From: Nocardioides conyzicola | GTDB taxonomy: Bacteria; Actinomycetota; Actinomycetes; Propionibacteriales; Nocardioidaceae | NCBI RefSeq assembly: GCF_039543825.1 | Contig: NZ_BAABKM010000002.1 | Coordinates: 1,148,133-1,212,132, forward strand | DNA length: 64,000 nt | Direction of reading: 5' to 3' | Shown: piece after piece, positions 35,258 through 44,122 of the stretch | How the letters are laid out: each line of letters opens with the position of its first letter | How positions within the stretch are numbered: the first letter of the stretch is position 1 | Made by a program: the position numbers and the translations under genes | The notes under the pieces: generated by a model | The model's database searches: none | Told to the model about the DNA's origin: nothing | What the model saw: only the letters and a program-made list of their open reading frames with translations

Positions 35258-35989
35258 TCAGGGTGTACGGCGCCGCAGGGTCGCGGCGCCCAGGGCGAGC
35301 CCGGCGACGGCGTACGCCGCGACGACCACGAGGTCGCGCCAGACGTCTCCGGTGGCGGTCGTCTCGGTGAGGGTCTGCATCGCGTCGACGGCATAGCTGA
35401 GCGGCAGCACGTTGCTGACCCACTCGAGCACCTGCGGCAGCTGGTCGCGCGGGACGAAGAGGCCGCACAACAGGATCTGCGGGATCACCACGGCCGGCAT
35501 GAACTGCACGGCCTGGAACTCGGTCTGCGCGAAGGCGCTGACGAACAGGCCGAGCGCCGTACCGAGGACGGCGTCGACGACGGCGACGACGAGCAGCAGC
35601 CAGACCGGCCCCTGCACGTCGAGGCCGAGCAGGCCGACGCTGAGGCCGACCGCCAGCGACGCCTGGACGGCGGCGACCGCCCCGAAGGCGAGCGCGTAGC
35701 CCAGCAGGAAGTCGAGCTTGCCCATCGGCATCGCGAGGAGGCGCTCGAGGGTGCCGCCGCTGCGCTCGCGGAGCGTGGTCACGCTGGTCACCAGGAACAT
35801 CACGATGAACGGGAACATCGCGAGCAGGGCCGGCCCGACCTGGTCGAAGACCGGGGTGTCCTCGAACATCCACCACAGCAGGGTGATCAGCAGGCAGGGC
35901 AGGACGAGCAGCAGGGCGAGGGTGCGCCGGTCGCGGCGGATCTGGGTCAGCACGCGGCCGGCGACGGCCAGCGTGATGCGGGGCGTCAT
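35258..35989 (-). CDS. ABC-2 type transporter permease
   Basis: 243 residues with six hydrophobic helices. The ABC-2 signature lies in LRERSGGTLERLLAMPMG and AFAQTEFQAVQFMPAVVIPQILLCGLF. It overlaps the ATPase gene (ATGA). Exporters of this form carry drugs, lipids or polysaccharides; the substrate is unknown. Confidence 0.9.
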   Translation of the reverse strand: MTPRITLAVAGRVLTQIRRDRRTLALLLVLPCLLITLLWWMFEDTPVFDQVGPALLAMFPFIVMFLVTSVTTLRERSGGTLERLLAMPMGKLDFLLGYALAFGAVAAVQASLAVGLSVGLLGLDVQGPVWLLLVVAVVDAVLGTALGLFVSAFAQTEFQAVQFMPAVVIPQILLCGLFVPRDQLPQVLEWVSNVLPLSYAVDAMQTLTETTATGDVWRDLVVVAAYAVAGLALGAATLRRRTP

Positions 35990-36714
35990 GCGTCTCGCCT
36001 CACGATCGCGAGGAAGGCGGCGTCGATCGAGTCGGCCTGCGCCTCCCGCTTGATGTCGTCGGGTGACCCGTCGGCGATGATCCGACCGTCGCGCATCAGC
36101 AGCAGCCGGTGGCACCGCTCGGCCTCGTCCATGACGTGGCTGGACACGAACACCGCGGTCCCGGCGTCGGCGAGGCGGTGGAAGAGCGCCCACAGGTCCT
36201 CGCGGAGGACTGGGTCCAGACCGACCGTGGGCTCGTCGAGGACGAGCAGGTCGGGGCTGCCGAGGAGCGCGACCGCCAGGCTGGCCCGGCTGCGCTGGCC
36301 GCCGCTGAGCCGGCCCACGACCTGGTCCCTGCTGCGGGCCAGGTCGACCGCCTCGACGACCCGATCCACCTCGCCGCTGTCGACACCGAGCACGCGGGCG
36401 AAGAAGCGGAGGTTCTCGGCGACCGTCAGGTCGTCGTACACGCTGGCCGCCTGGGTGACGTAGCCGACCCGGTCGCGCAGCGGCCTGCTCCCGGCCGCCT
36501 CGCCGAAGATGCTGACCGTCCCGGCCCGCGTCCGCTGGACGCCGACCAGGCAGCGCATCAGCGTGGACTTGCCGCAGCCGCTGGGGCCGAGCAGGCCGGT
36601 GACGCCACCGCCGATCCTGAGCTCGAGCCCGTCCAGCACCGGGCGCGCCCCGCGGCGTACCCGGAGCCCACGAATCTCCACCGCGTTTTTCACCATGTGA
36701 TGAATTGTGGCCAA
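35986..36714 (-). CDS. ABC transporter ATP-binding protein
   Basis: 242 residues. Walker A is GLLGPSGCGKSTL (about 39-51), the signature LSGGQRSRASLAVALLG, Walker B LLVLDEPTVGLD, and the H-loop VSSHVMDE. The ATG at 36714 adds MATIHH; the internal ATG at 36696 (MVKNAVE) is also plausible. It pairs with the permease downstream. The 123 bp upstream hold repeated half-sites, probably operators for the TetR protein at 36838. Confidence 0.92.
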   Translation of the reverse strand: MATIHHMVKNAVEIRGLRVRRGARPVLDGLELRIGGGVTGLLGPSGCGKSTLMRCLVGVQRTRAGTVSIFGEAAGSRPLRDRVGYVTQAASVYDDLTVAENLRFFARVLGVDSGEVDRVVEAVDLARSRDQVVGRLSGGQRSRASLAVALLGSPDLLVLDEPTVGLDPVLREDLWALFHRLADAGTAVFVSSHVMDEAERCHRLLLMRDGRIIADGSPDDIKREAQADSIDAAFLAIVRRDA

Positions 36715-36722
36715 TGCAGGCT

Positions 36723-36786
36723 GCCTGAGGCAAGGACTTCTCAGGCACTTCCTGAACTTCTCGGGCCTTGCACTGCCTGAGAAGCT
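36723..36786. promoter_or_regulatory. cluster of CCTGAGAAGT-like half-sites before the ABC operon
   Basis: GACTTCTCAGGCA (36735-36747), GAACTTCTCGGGCC (36754-36767) and the inverted TGCCTGAGAAGCT (36774-36786) repeat the same element; TGCCTGAGGC also lies at 36723. The outer two form an inverted repeat. They sit between the TetR gene and the ABC ATPase gene and may be its operators. Confidence 0.5.
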
Positions 36787-36789
36787 CAG

Positions 36790-36813
36790 GGATCCCCGGT
36801 AAACCGGGTATCC
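36790..36813. terminator. hairpin beyond the TetR gene
   Basis: GGAT-C-CCCGGT-AA-ACCGGG-T-ATCC: a 10-bp stem with one mismatch and a 2-nt loop. It lies 24 bp past the stop of the TetR gene on the minus strand and may end that transcript before the ABC operon promoter. Confidence 0.55.
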
Positions 36814-36837
36814 CTGGGATCCCCGGGACAGGTGGGA

Positions 36838-37434
36838 CTACGGCAACGGCCCGTCCAGATACCGCTGCAGGGTCGGGGCGTACGTCGCGACCAGCTGGTC
36901 GGCCGGCGCGGAGGCGAGGGGCTCGACGGCGAGGACGTAGCGGATCACGACGAGGCCGACGAGCTGGGAGGCGACCAGCTGCATCCGGCGCTCCGGCTCG
37001 TCGAGGCCGAGCGCCACGCCGACGGGCGCGAGCACCATGCGGAAGAACCCGTCGCGCACCAGCTGCTGGCCGCCCGGCTCGAGGACGCCGCGGACCAGCG
37101 CGAGCAGGGGCAGCCGCGTCTCCTCGATGTCCCACACCTTCACGAAGAGCTGCATCAGCCGCTCCCCCGCGCCATCCACTCCCGCCTCGACCACCGGCAG
37201 CAGCGCGACACGGGGGTCGACCCGCAGCTCGAGCGCGGCCACGAACAGGTCGTCCTTGGACCCGAAGTAGTGGTGCACCAGTGCCGCGTCGACACCGGCC
37301 GCGGCTCCGACGGCGCGGACCGACGTCCCGGCGTAGCCGTGCACGGCGAACAGCTCACGGGCCGCGGCGAGGATCGCCGCCCGGGTGTCGGGAGCCCCAG
37401 GCCGGCGGCCGCGGCGAGGAGCGTCCGAGGTCAC
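36838..37434 (-). CDS. TetR family transcriptional regulator
   Basis: 198 residues. The HTH (about 15-62) reads RAAILAAARELFAVHGYAG then RAVGAAAGVDAALVHHYFGSKDDLF. The C-terminal ligand domain is hydrophobic. The start is GTG at 37434, overlapping the isomerase gene stop (GTGA); the longer open frame upstream is antisense or internal to neighbours. It lies upstream of the ABC exporter and is its likely repressor. Confidence 0.87.
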   Translation of the reverse strand: MTSDAPRRGRRPGAPDTRAAILAAARELFAVHGYAGTSVRAVGAAAGVDAALVHHYFGSKDDLFVAALELRVDPRVALLPVVEAGVDGAGERLMQLFVKVWDIEETRLPLLALVRGVLEPGGQQLVRDGFFRMVLAPVGVALGLDEPERRMQLVASQLVGLVVIRYVLAVEPLASAPADQLVATYAPTLQRYLDGPLP

Positions 37435-38225
37435 GGGGTGCCCACCGCCAGGTGCTCGCGGGCGAACTCCAGCGACTCGACCAGGTCGCGTTCGCGCTCG
37501 GTCCGGTCGACGCACTTGCGGGTGTTGATCTCGAGCACGACCTCGCCGGAGAAGGCGGTCGTCGCGAGGTGGCGCAGGAAGGACCCCGCGTTCATCGACC
37601 CGCGTCCGGGCACCAGGTGCTCGTCCTTGGCCGACCCGGTGCCGTCGGTGAGGTGGATGTGTCGCAGCCGGTCGCCGAGACGCGTCGCCATCTCCACCAC
37701 GTCGGAGCCCGCGATCGCGGCGTGGGACAGGTCGATGGTCGTGTTGGCGTAGGGCTCGGTGGACGGGTCCCAGCCGGGCAGGTACATCTCCGCCTTGCGG
37801 CCGGAGGCCCGCCACGGATACATGTTCTCGACCGCGAAGGCGAGCCCGGTCGAGGCCTCCAGCGCCGCGATCCCGTCGACGAACTCTCGGGCGTACGCCT
37901 TCTGCCAGCGGAACGGCGGATGGACCACGACCACCTCGGCACCGACGGCGTGCGCCATCTCGGCCGACCGCTCGAGCTTGCCCCAGGGCTCCGTGCCCCA
38001 GACCCGCTGGGTGAAGAGCAGGCACGGGGCGTGCACGGCGGAGATCGGCACCCCGTGGTGGTCGGAGAGCTGCTTGATCGCCGACGTCTGCTGGCTCAGC
38101 GCGTCGATCCCGACCATCACCTCGACCGTGTCGTAGCCCAGTGACGAGGCGTACGAGAACGCGTGGGCGGAGGACTCGGGGTAGACCGAGACGGTCGACA
38201 ACCCGATCCGGGGCAGCGTGCTCAT
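37431..38225 (-). CDS. sugar phosphate isomerase/epimerase (AP endonuclease 2 fold TIM barrel)
   Basis: 264 residues. TIM-barrel pattern with metal-ligand-type residues in [49 protein letters not shown] and VLEINTRK. Family members isomerise or epimerise sugars or act on DNA abasic sites; the substrate cannot be named. It overlaps both neighbours: the Ppx/GppA stop upstream and the TetR start downstream, each by 4 bp. Confidence 0.82.
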   Translation of the reverse strand: MSTLPRIGLSTVSVYPESSAHAFSYASSLGYDTVEVMVGIDALSQQTSAIKQLSDHHGVPISAVHAPCLLFTQRVWGTEPWGKLERSAEMAHAVGAEVVVVHPPFRWQKAYAREFVDGIAALEASTGLAFAVENMYPWRASGRKAEMYLPGWDPSTEPYANTTIDLSHAAIAGSDVVEMATRLGDRLRHIHLTDGTGSAKDEHLVPGRGSMNAGSFLRHLATTAFSGEVVLEINTRKCVDRTERERDLVESLEFAREHLAVGTP

Positions 38226-39157
38226 GGGAGATCACCGATCTGGTCGAGACGCTCGAGGATCACACCCTCGCGCAGTGCCCACGGGCAGATCTCGAGCGCC
38301 GAGATCTCGAAGATGTCCATGACCGCCTCGGCCACCAGCGCGCCGGGCACGATCTGGTGGGCCCGGCTGGCCGAGACGCCCGGCAGGCCGGCCAGCTCGT
38401 CGCGGGTCATCGACGCCAGCTTGGGGACCCAGTCCGCCAGCGCGTCCGCGGACAGGGCGCGCGGCACGAGCGGACCCTCGGCCGACGGGGCGGCACCGCA
38501 GATCCTGGCCAGCGACCGGAAGGTCTTCGACGTCGCCGCCGCATGGTCGGCGATGCCGTGGCGCAGCAGTCGTCCTGCGTCGCGGGCGATGTCGGCCCGG
38601 ATCTGCTTGCGCAGCCCGCGCACCGCGTCGTCGTCGAGCCGTCCGTTCGCGAAGTGCTGGCGCGCGAGCCTCGCGGCCCCCAGCGGGAGCGACCACGCAA
38701 CCTCGGGCTCCTCGTCGGCACCGCCGGCCATCTCCAGGGAGCCGCCGCCGATGTCGAAGACCCAGAGCCGCCCGGCGGACCAGCCGAGCCAGCGTCGTAC
38801 GGCGAGGAAGGTCAGCCGCGCCTCGTCGTCGCCCGACAGGACCGCGATCGGCAGCCCGGTGCGCTCGTCGACCTCGCCGAGCACCGCGTCGCAGTTGCCG
38901 GCGTCGCGGACCGCGGAGGTCGCGAAGGCCAGCATGTCCTCGCAGCCCTTCTCCTCGGCGACCCGGAGCGCCTGGGCGGTGAAGGCGGCGAGGGCGTCGA
39001 TCCCCTGCTGGGACACGGATCCGGCGTCGTCGAGGTGCTCCGCGAGACGCAGCGGCTCCTTGTAGGAGAAGGCCGGCAGCGGCGCCGCGCCGCGGTGGGC
39101 GTCGACCACCAGCAGGTGTCCGGTGTTGGACCCGATGTCGAGGACGCCCAGTCGCAT
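38222..39157 (-). CDS. Ppx/GppA family phosphatase (exopolyphosphatase-like)
   Basis: 311 residues, acetate kinase/Hsp70-like fold. [16 protein letters not shown] (about 4-19) is the phosphate-binding loop 1, [11 protein letters not shown] and FDIGGGSLE are the next signature blocks. It is a single-domain form without the HD extension; actinobacteria carry two such proteins that differ in use of polyphosphate or (p)ppGpp. The ATG at 39157 is 47 bp from the divergent gene at 39205. Confidence 0.88.
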   Translation of the reverse strand: MRLGVLDIGSNTGHLLVVDAHRGAAPLPAFSYKEPLRLAEHLDDAGSVSQQGIDALAAFTAQALRVAEEKGCEDMLAFATSAVRDAGNCDAVLGEVDERTGLPIAVLSGDDEARLTFLAVRRWLGWSAGRLWVFDIGGGSLEMAGGADEEPEVAWSLPLGAARLARQHFANGRLDDDAVRGLRKQIRADIARDAGRLLRHGIADHAAATSKTFRSLARICGAAPSAEGPLVPRALSADALADWVPKLASMTRDELAGLPGVSASRAHQIVPGALVAEAVMDIFEISALEICPWALREGVILERLDQIGDLP

Positions 39158-39204
39158 GTGCCCAACGTACTAGGGGTTTGTCCCAGGACCCGTAGGGTTG
39201 CGGC

Positions 39205-39969
39205 GTGCCCGAAGTCGACCTGGTCTTTCCCCGCGCGTACGTCGAGTTCGTGAACCCCGCCGACGAGTCGGAGGTGCTGCGCTGCGATCTCACCTGGCTG
39301 ACGTCCAGCTACAAGTGCATCTTCGGCGAGGGATGCTGCGGCATCTACGCGGATGCGCCCGACGTCGGCTGCTGCACCCTCGGCGCGCACTTCGCCGACA
39401 AGGCGGACGAGAAGCGGGTCGCGGCGTACGTCGACCTGCTCGACGACAAGCTCTGGCAGCAGAAGCCGAAGGGCCGCGCCGTCAAGAAGAAGGACTGGAT
39501 CGAGGTCGACGAGGACGGCGAGCGCAAGACGCTCACCACGGTCGTCGGCGGCCAGCAGGCGTGCGTGTTCCACAACCGCACCGACTTCGAGCTCGGGGCG
39601 GGCTGCGCCCTGCACGCACTGGCGTTCGTGCTCGAGAAGAACCCGGTCGAGACGAAGCCGGACGTGTGCTGGCAGCTGCCGATCCGCCGTACGTTCCGCA
39701 CGGTCGAGCGCCAGGACGGCACGTCGTACACGGAGGTCTCGATCGGTGAGTACGACCGCCGCGGCTGGGGCCCCGGCGGCCACGACCTCGACTGGTACTG
39801 CTCGGGCAACACCGAGGCGCACGTCGCCACCGAGGCCGTCTACATGACCCACGAGGCCGAGCTCACCGCTCTCATGGGCAAGGCGGCGTACGACGAGCTG
39901 GTGCGGCACTGCGACGCGCACGTCCGGTCGCGCTCGGCGCTGGCGCTGCATCCCGCCGACCCCCGCTGA
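39205..39969 (+). CDS. cysteine-rich conserved protein of unknown function
   Basis: 254 residues with at least ten cysteines concentrated in [11 protein letters not shown] and [10 protein letters not shown] near residues 33-61, further single cysteines in [23 protein letters not shown] and DWYCSGN. The pattern looks like a metal or Fe-S site rather than disulfides, as no signal peptide is seen. GTG start at 39205. Similar Cys-rich proteins are annotated as hypothetical in actinobacteria. Neighbours (Ppx/GppA, VOC) give no clear clue. Confidence 0.75.
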   Translation: MPEVDLVFPRAYVEFVNPADESEVLRCDLTWLTSSYKCIFGEGCCGIYADAPDVGCCTLGAHFADKADEKRVAAYVDLLDDKLWQQKPKGRAVKKKDWIEVDEDGERKTLTTVVGGQQACVFHNRTDFELGAGCALHALAFVLEKNPVETKPDVCWQLPIRRTFRTVERQDGTSYTEVSIGEYDRRGWGPGGHDLDWYCSGNTEAHVATEAVYMTHEAELTALMGKAAYDELVRHCDAHVRSRSALALHPADPR

Positions 39970-40041
39970 CCGGAACTCTCGACGTCAAGAAACACCGACC
40001 CCGGTGTCCGCGACCGTCACGAGGGCGCCCAGAATCTCCAC

Positions 40042-40680
40042 ATGCGCTTGGACCATCTCTCTTTCGCCGCAGGACCAGATGGCCTCGCCAGCACCGCCCA
40101 GCGACTCGGGGGACTGCTCGGCAAGGACTTCGTGGACGGCGGGGTGCACCCTCGCTTCGGCACCCGCAACATGATCCTGCCCCTCGCCGGTGACACCTAC
40201 CTCGAGATCGTCGAGGTCCTGGACCACCCGGCCTCCGACAAGGCCCCGTTCGGCCAGGCCGTGCGTGCCCGCTCCGCCCTCGGCGGCGGCTGGCTCGGCT
40301 GGGTCGTCGCGGTCAAGGACATCTCCGTCGTGGAGGCCCGTCTCGGCCGCGAGGCCGTCACGGGCAGCCGCCACCGCCCCGACGGCGAGGCCCTCCGCTG
40401 GAAGCAGATCGGCGTCAGCGGCCTGATGGCCGACCCCCAGCTGCCGTTCTTCATCGAGTGGGAGAGCCCCTCGGAGATGCACCCGAGCACGGGCGCCGAC
40501 GAGGACTTCTCCCTTGCCTGTCTGGAGATCGCGGGCGACCCGCAGCGCGTCAGCGAGTGGCTCGGCGAGTCCGTCGAGGCGCCGCTGGAGGACGTGAAGG
40601 TCGAGTGGGTGGCCCCCAACGGCACCCCGGGCATCCTCGCCGCGCAGTTCCAGACGCCCCGCGGCCTGGTCCGGCTCTGA
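40042..40680 (+). CDS. VOC/glyoxalase-like domain protein
   Basis: 212 residues. It begins MRLDHLSFAAG with the usual β-α-β metal-ligand histidine H5, then TRNMILPLAGDTYLEIVEVLD with glutamates in the right places, and a second module with PFFIEWESPSEMHPS. This fits a glyoxalase-3 type VOC fold; the activity is unknown. The stop is 4 bp before a CTG that may start the next gene, so coupling is likely. Confidence 0.82.
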   Translation: MRLDHLSFAAGPDGLASTAQRLGGLLGKDFVDGGVHPRFGTRNMILPLAGDTYLEIVEVLDHPASDKAPFGQAVRARSALGGGWLGWVVAVKDISVVEARLGREAVTGSRHRPDGEALRWKQIGVSGLMADPQLPFFIEWESPSEMHPSTGADEDFSLACLEIAGDPQRVSEWLGESVEAPLEDVKVEWVAPNGTPGILAAQFQTPRGLVRL

Positions 40681-40684
40681 CGCC

Positions 40685-41380
40685 CTGAGCGTCTCCCCCG
40701 GGGCTCGGCCGAGCCCCAACATCTGGAACCACCCCGCGACGTACGAGACCGAGAACCGCGCGGTCGACCCGGACGGCGCGATCGAGGCCGCGATGCGGTC
40801 GGTCGCGTCGTGGGACGGGCGAGCGGTGCTCGACGTCGGCTGCGGCACGGGCTTCCACCTCCCCTGGCTGGCCGCGACCGCGTCGTCGGTCGTGGGCGTC
40901 GAGCCGCACGGCGACCTGGCCGCCCTGGCCCGTCGCCGCACCCGCCGGCTGACCAACGTCACCGTGCTCGACGGCACCGCGCAGGCCCTGCCGCTCCCGG
41001 ACGCGTCCGTCGACGTCGCGCACGCCCGGTGGGCCTACTTCTTCGGTCCCGGCTGCGAGCCGGGCCTGGCCGAGCTCGACCGGGTCGTACGCCGTGGCGG
41101 CACGGCGTACGTGATCGACAACGACCCGACCCGCTCGACGTTCGGCGGGTGGTTCCGGCAGGGTTACCCCGAGGTGGACCCGGGCGCGGTCGAGCGGTTC
41201 TGGTCGACCCGGGGCTGGACCCGGATCCCGGTCGACATGCGGTGGTCGTTCACGTCCCGGGCCGACCTGGAGTCGGTGGTGCGCATCGAGTTCGCGGCCG
41301 CGGTCGCCGACGCCGTGCTGGCGGAGCACGACGGCACCGAGGTCGACTACGCCGTCAACGTCTGGTGGCGCTCCTACTAG
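40685..41380 (+). CDS. class I SAM-dependent methyltransferase, probable CTG start
   Basis: Methyltransferase of unknown substrate. The SAM-binding motif is VLDVGCGTGFHLPWL and the acidic loop is VVGVEPHGD. The first ATG in frame is at 40793, but the conserved family N-terminus (PNIWNHPATYETENRAVDPD) is encoded upstream of it, in frame. The frame is open from 40598 and has no ATG, GTG or TTG before that block; only a CTG at 40685 could begin it. The upstream VOC gene stops 4 bp earlier, so re-initiation at CTG is plausible. About 231 residues if so. Confidence 0.75.
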   Translation: MSVSPGARPSPNIWNHPATYETENRAVDPDGAIEAAMRSVASWDGRAVLDVGCGTGFHLPWLAATASSVVGVEPHGDLAALARRRTRRLTNVTVLDGTAQALPLPDASVDVAHARWAYFFGPGCEPGLAELDRVVRRGGTAYVIDNDPTRSTFGGWFRQGYPEVDPGAVERFWSTRGWTRIPVDMRWSFTSRADLESVVRIEFAAAVADAVLAEHDGTEVDYAVNVWWRSY

Positions 41381-42411
41381 GAGGACCCGCGTACGGCGAG
41401 GGTCGGCGTCAGCATCACGCCGGTGGCGGCGGCGGGAGGGTGGGCGAGCAGGCCCTCGAGCGCGGTGACGACCTCGACGGCGACCTGCTCGAGCGGCTGC
41501 CGGACGGAGGTGAGCCCGGGCGGCACGACCTGGGCGACCTGGGAGTCGTCGAACCCGATGACCGCGACGTGCTCGCCGGCGCGCATCCTCCGGTCCCGCA
41601 GGGTGTGCAGCACCCCCATCGCGAGGGTGTCGGAGGCGCAGACGAACGCCGACGGCTCGGCGCTGTCGAGCAGGTGGGCGCTCGCCTCACGGCCGGAGGC
41701 GATGGTGTCCTCGACCCGCGACGCGAGGCCGGTGGTGGGCAGCCCGCGCTCGTGCATGGCCCGAGTCCATCCCGAGCGGCGGTCCTCGCCGATCCGGGAG
41801 TCCTTGCGCCACCCGATCCACGCGATCCGGTGGTGGCCCTTGTCCAGCAGGTGCCGCGTGGCGAGCTCGGTGCCGGCGGCGCCGTCGACGTCGACCCAGG
41901 AGTGCCGCGCCTGGCCCCCGTCTGCCGACTGGAGGGAGTCCCAGGGCCGGCCGAAGGCGACGAAGGGCGCCCGGCGTTCCTGCAGCCACGCGGCCTGGGG
42001 GTTGCCGAGGTAGGTGTCGGTCACGACGAACGCGTCGACGGCGGTGGAGCGCAGCAGGTCGTCGTACCCCGCGACCGGGTCGGTCGCCGACCCCGTACCC
42101 GCGAAGAGCAGCACGTGGTAGCCGGCCTCGCGCGAGGTCTCGACCAAGGAGTGCACGAAGCGGTCCATGGTCGCGTTGGCGGTGCCCTCCTGGGCCGGAC
42201 CGATCCGCATCCCGATCAGGTGCGAGGCCCGGGTGCGCAGGTTGCGCGCGGCCCGGTTGGGCGAGTAGCCGAGGGCGTCGATCGACTCCTGGACCCGGGT
42301 GAGCGTGTCCGGCCGGAGGAGGTCGGGGTTGTTGATCGCGTTGGAGACGGTCTGCCGCGAGACGCCGGCGCGCTCGGCCACGTCGGCCAGCGTCGGCGGG
42401 GTCGTCGGCAC
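41377..42411 (-). CDS. LacI family transcriptional regulator
   Basis: 344 residues. The HTH and hinge are complete: TLADVAERAGVSRQTVSNAI near the N-terminus and LGYSPNRAARNLRTRAS, followed by a periplasmic-binding-type ligand domain. The sugar or other effector is unknown. GTG at 42411 (MPTTPPTLADV) gives the usual short head; the open frame runs up to 42546 but the extra residues lack homology. It is divergent from radA, 186 bp away, and convergent-overlapping with the methyltransferase by 4 bp. Confidence 0.88.
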   Translation of the reverse strand: MPTTPPTLADVAERAGVSRQTVSNAINNPDLLRPDTLTRVQESIDALGYSPNRAARNLRTRASHLIGMRIGPAQEGTANATMDRFVHSLVETSREAGYHVLLFAGTGSATDPVAGYDDLLRSTAVDAFVVTDTYLGNPQAAWLQERRAPFVAFGRPWDSLQSADGGQARHSWVDVDGAAGTELATRHLLDKGHHRIAWIGWRKDSRIGEDRRSGWTRAMHERGLPTTGLASRVEDTIASGREASAHLLDSAEPSAFVCASDTLAMGVLHTLRDRRMRAGEHVAVIGFDDSQVAQVVPPGLTSVRQPLEQVAVEVVTALEGLLAHPPAAATGVMLTPTLAVRGSS

Positions 42412-42498
42412 GGTGGCTCGGGTCTGCACCCGACCGATGGCGTGCTCGTCGTTCCGGGGCACCCACACCTCCTCGACCTGCAGGGTGGCCGCTTGATC

Positions 42499-42542
42499 GT
42501 TCCAATGAGAACACACCCGGTCGCTCTTGGACACGTGTTCCA
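42499..42542. promoter_or_regulatory. possible LacI operator pair
   Basis: GTTCCAATGAGAAC (42499-42512) and TGGACACGTGTTCCA (42528-42542) are imperfect palindromes in the gap between the LacI gene and radA. The second contains ACACGTGT. Position fits autoregulation, but the matches are weak. Confidence 0.3.
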
Positions 42543-42596
42543 CCACGACGCCGGTGTCGTACGCCGGGTGTCGGCGCCGCCGCCTAGCGTGTGCGC

Positions 42597-44009
42597 ATGC
42601 CCAAGACCGCGAGACCCGCCTACCGCTGCTCCGAGTGCGGATGGGAGACCGCCAAGTGGGTCGGCCGGTGCGGCGAGTGCCAGGCGTGGGGCTCGGTGGC
42701 CGAGGCGGCGGCGGTGCCGAAGGGGCGGACGACGGCGAGCCCGGTGACGACCCCCGCGGTCCCGATCGGGCAGGTGTCGGTGAAGGAGTCGGCGTTCCGC
42801 ACCAGCGGGGTCCCCGAGCTCGACCGGGTGCTGGGCGGCGGCCTGGTGCCCGGCGCGGCGATCCTGCTCGCCGGCGAGCCCGGTGTCGGCAAGAGCACCC
42901 TCCTGCTGGAGGTCGCCGCGCAGACGGCGCGCTACCAGCGCCGGACGCTCTACGTCACCGGCGAGGAGTCGGCCTCCCAGGTGCGGCTGCGCGCCGACCG
43001 CACCGGCGGGGTCCACGACGAGCTCTTCCTCGCCGCGGAGACCGACCTCGGTGCGGTGCTCACCCACATCGAGCAGGTGCGGCCGTCGCTGCTGGTCGTC
43101 GACTCGGTGCAGACGATCGGCGCCTCGGGCATCGACGGCGTGCCCGGAGGCGTCACCCAGGTCAAGGAGGTCTCGGCCGCCCTGGTCCGCGTCGCCAAGA
43201 CGCACAACATCACCACCGTGCTGGTCGGCCACGTGACCAAGGACGGCTCGATCGCCGGACCCCGGGTGCTCGAGCACCTCGTCGACGTGGTGCTCAACTT
43301 CGAGGGCGACCGCAACTCCCGGTTCCGGATGGTTCGCGCGATGAAGAACCGGTTCGGGCCCATCGACGAGGTCGGCTGCTTCGACCTCGGCCCCGACGGC
43401 ATCACCGCCGTGACCGACCCCACCGGCCTGTTCGTCGAGAACCACCACAGCCAGGTGCCCGGCACCTGCGTGGCCGTGACCATGGAGGGACGCCGGCCGA
43501 TGCTGGCCGAGGTGCAGGCGCTCGTCACCCACAGCGCGGCCGAGCGACCCCGGCGTACGACGTCGGGCCTGGACTCGTCGCGGGTCGCGATGGTGCTCGC
43601 GGTCCTGCACCAGCACTGCCAGATCCGGCTGCAGACGATGGACGTCTTCGCGTCGACCGTCGGCGGGGCCAAGATCGTCGAACCCGCGAGCGACCTCGCC
43701 GTCGCCGTCGCGCTCGCCTCGGCCAGCCAGGGGGTCGCCGCGCCGCGCGGGATGGTGGCGATGGGCGAGATCGGGCTGGCCGGCGAGCTGCGCCGCGCCC
43801 GCGACCTCCCGCAGCGGCTCGCCGAGGCCGCCCGCCTCGGGTTCCAGCTCGCGGTGGTGCCGACCGAGCCCGGCCGCACGGGACCCCGCTCCCCCGAGTC
43901 GTGGACGGTCGACGGGATGCGGGTCGTCGACGTGCCCGACGTCCGAGCGGCCCTGCGCCTGGTCGACCTCGCCTCGGACGCCGACCGGCGCGGACCCCGG
44001 CCGGTGTGA
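42597..44009 (+). CDS. radA: DNA repair protein RadA
   Basis: RecA-like branch-migration protein. 470 residues. The N-terminal C4 zinc finger is CSECGWETAKWVGRCGECQ, Walker A is GEPGVGKST, the RadA-specific KNRFG motif is KNRFGPIDEVG, and a Lon-protease-like C-terminal domain follows (GGAKIVEPASDLAVAVALAS). The ATG at 42597 is preferred over GTG at 42591. It is followed 113 bp later by disA; radA-disA is a conserved pair in Gram-positive bacteria, and RadA is known to modulate DisA. Confidence 0.95.
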   Translation: MPKTARPAYRCSECGWETAKWVGRCGECQAWGSVAEAAAVPKGRTTASPVTTPAVPIGQVSVKESAFRTSGVPELDRVLGGGLVPGAAILLAGEPGVGKSTLLLEVAAQTARYQRRTLYVTGEESASQVRLRADRTGGVHDELFLAAETDLGAVLTHIEQVRPSLLVVDSVQTIGASGIDGVPGGVTQVKEVSAALVRVAKTHNITTVLVGHVTKDGSIAGPRVLEHLVDVVLNFEGDRNSRFRMVRAMKNRFGPIDEVGCFDLGPDGITAVTDPTGLFVENHHSQVPGTCVAVTMEGRRPMLAEVQALVTHSAAERPRRTTSGLDSSRVAMVLAVLHQHCQIRLQTMDVFASTVGGAKIVEPASDLAVAVALASASQGVAAPRGMVAMGEIGLAGELRRARDLPQRLAEAARLGFQLAVVPTEPGRTGPRSPESWTVDGMRVVDVPDVRAALRLVDLASDADRRGPRPV

Positions 44010-44122
44010 ACCGGCGACGGCCGTGAGCGTTCTGTGACCTTCTGGGACCCCTTCACGCCCTAGACTGGCCGCGCGGGGTCGACGTTCAGCGCCCCGGCTT
44101 CAGCCCATGGGAGGACCTCGCG

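Noticed and set aside
42412..42596. LexA-type SOS box before radA
   Set aside because: No TCGAAC-N4-GTTCGA-like match; the weak palindromes fit a LacI operator better.
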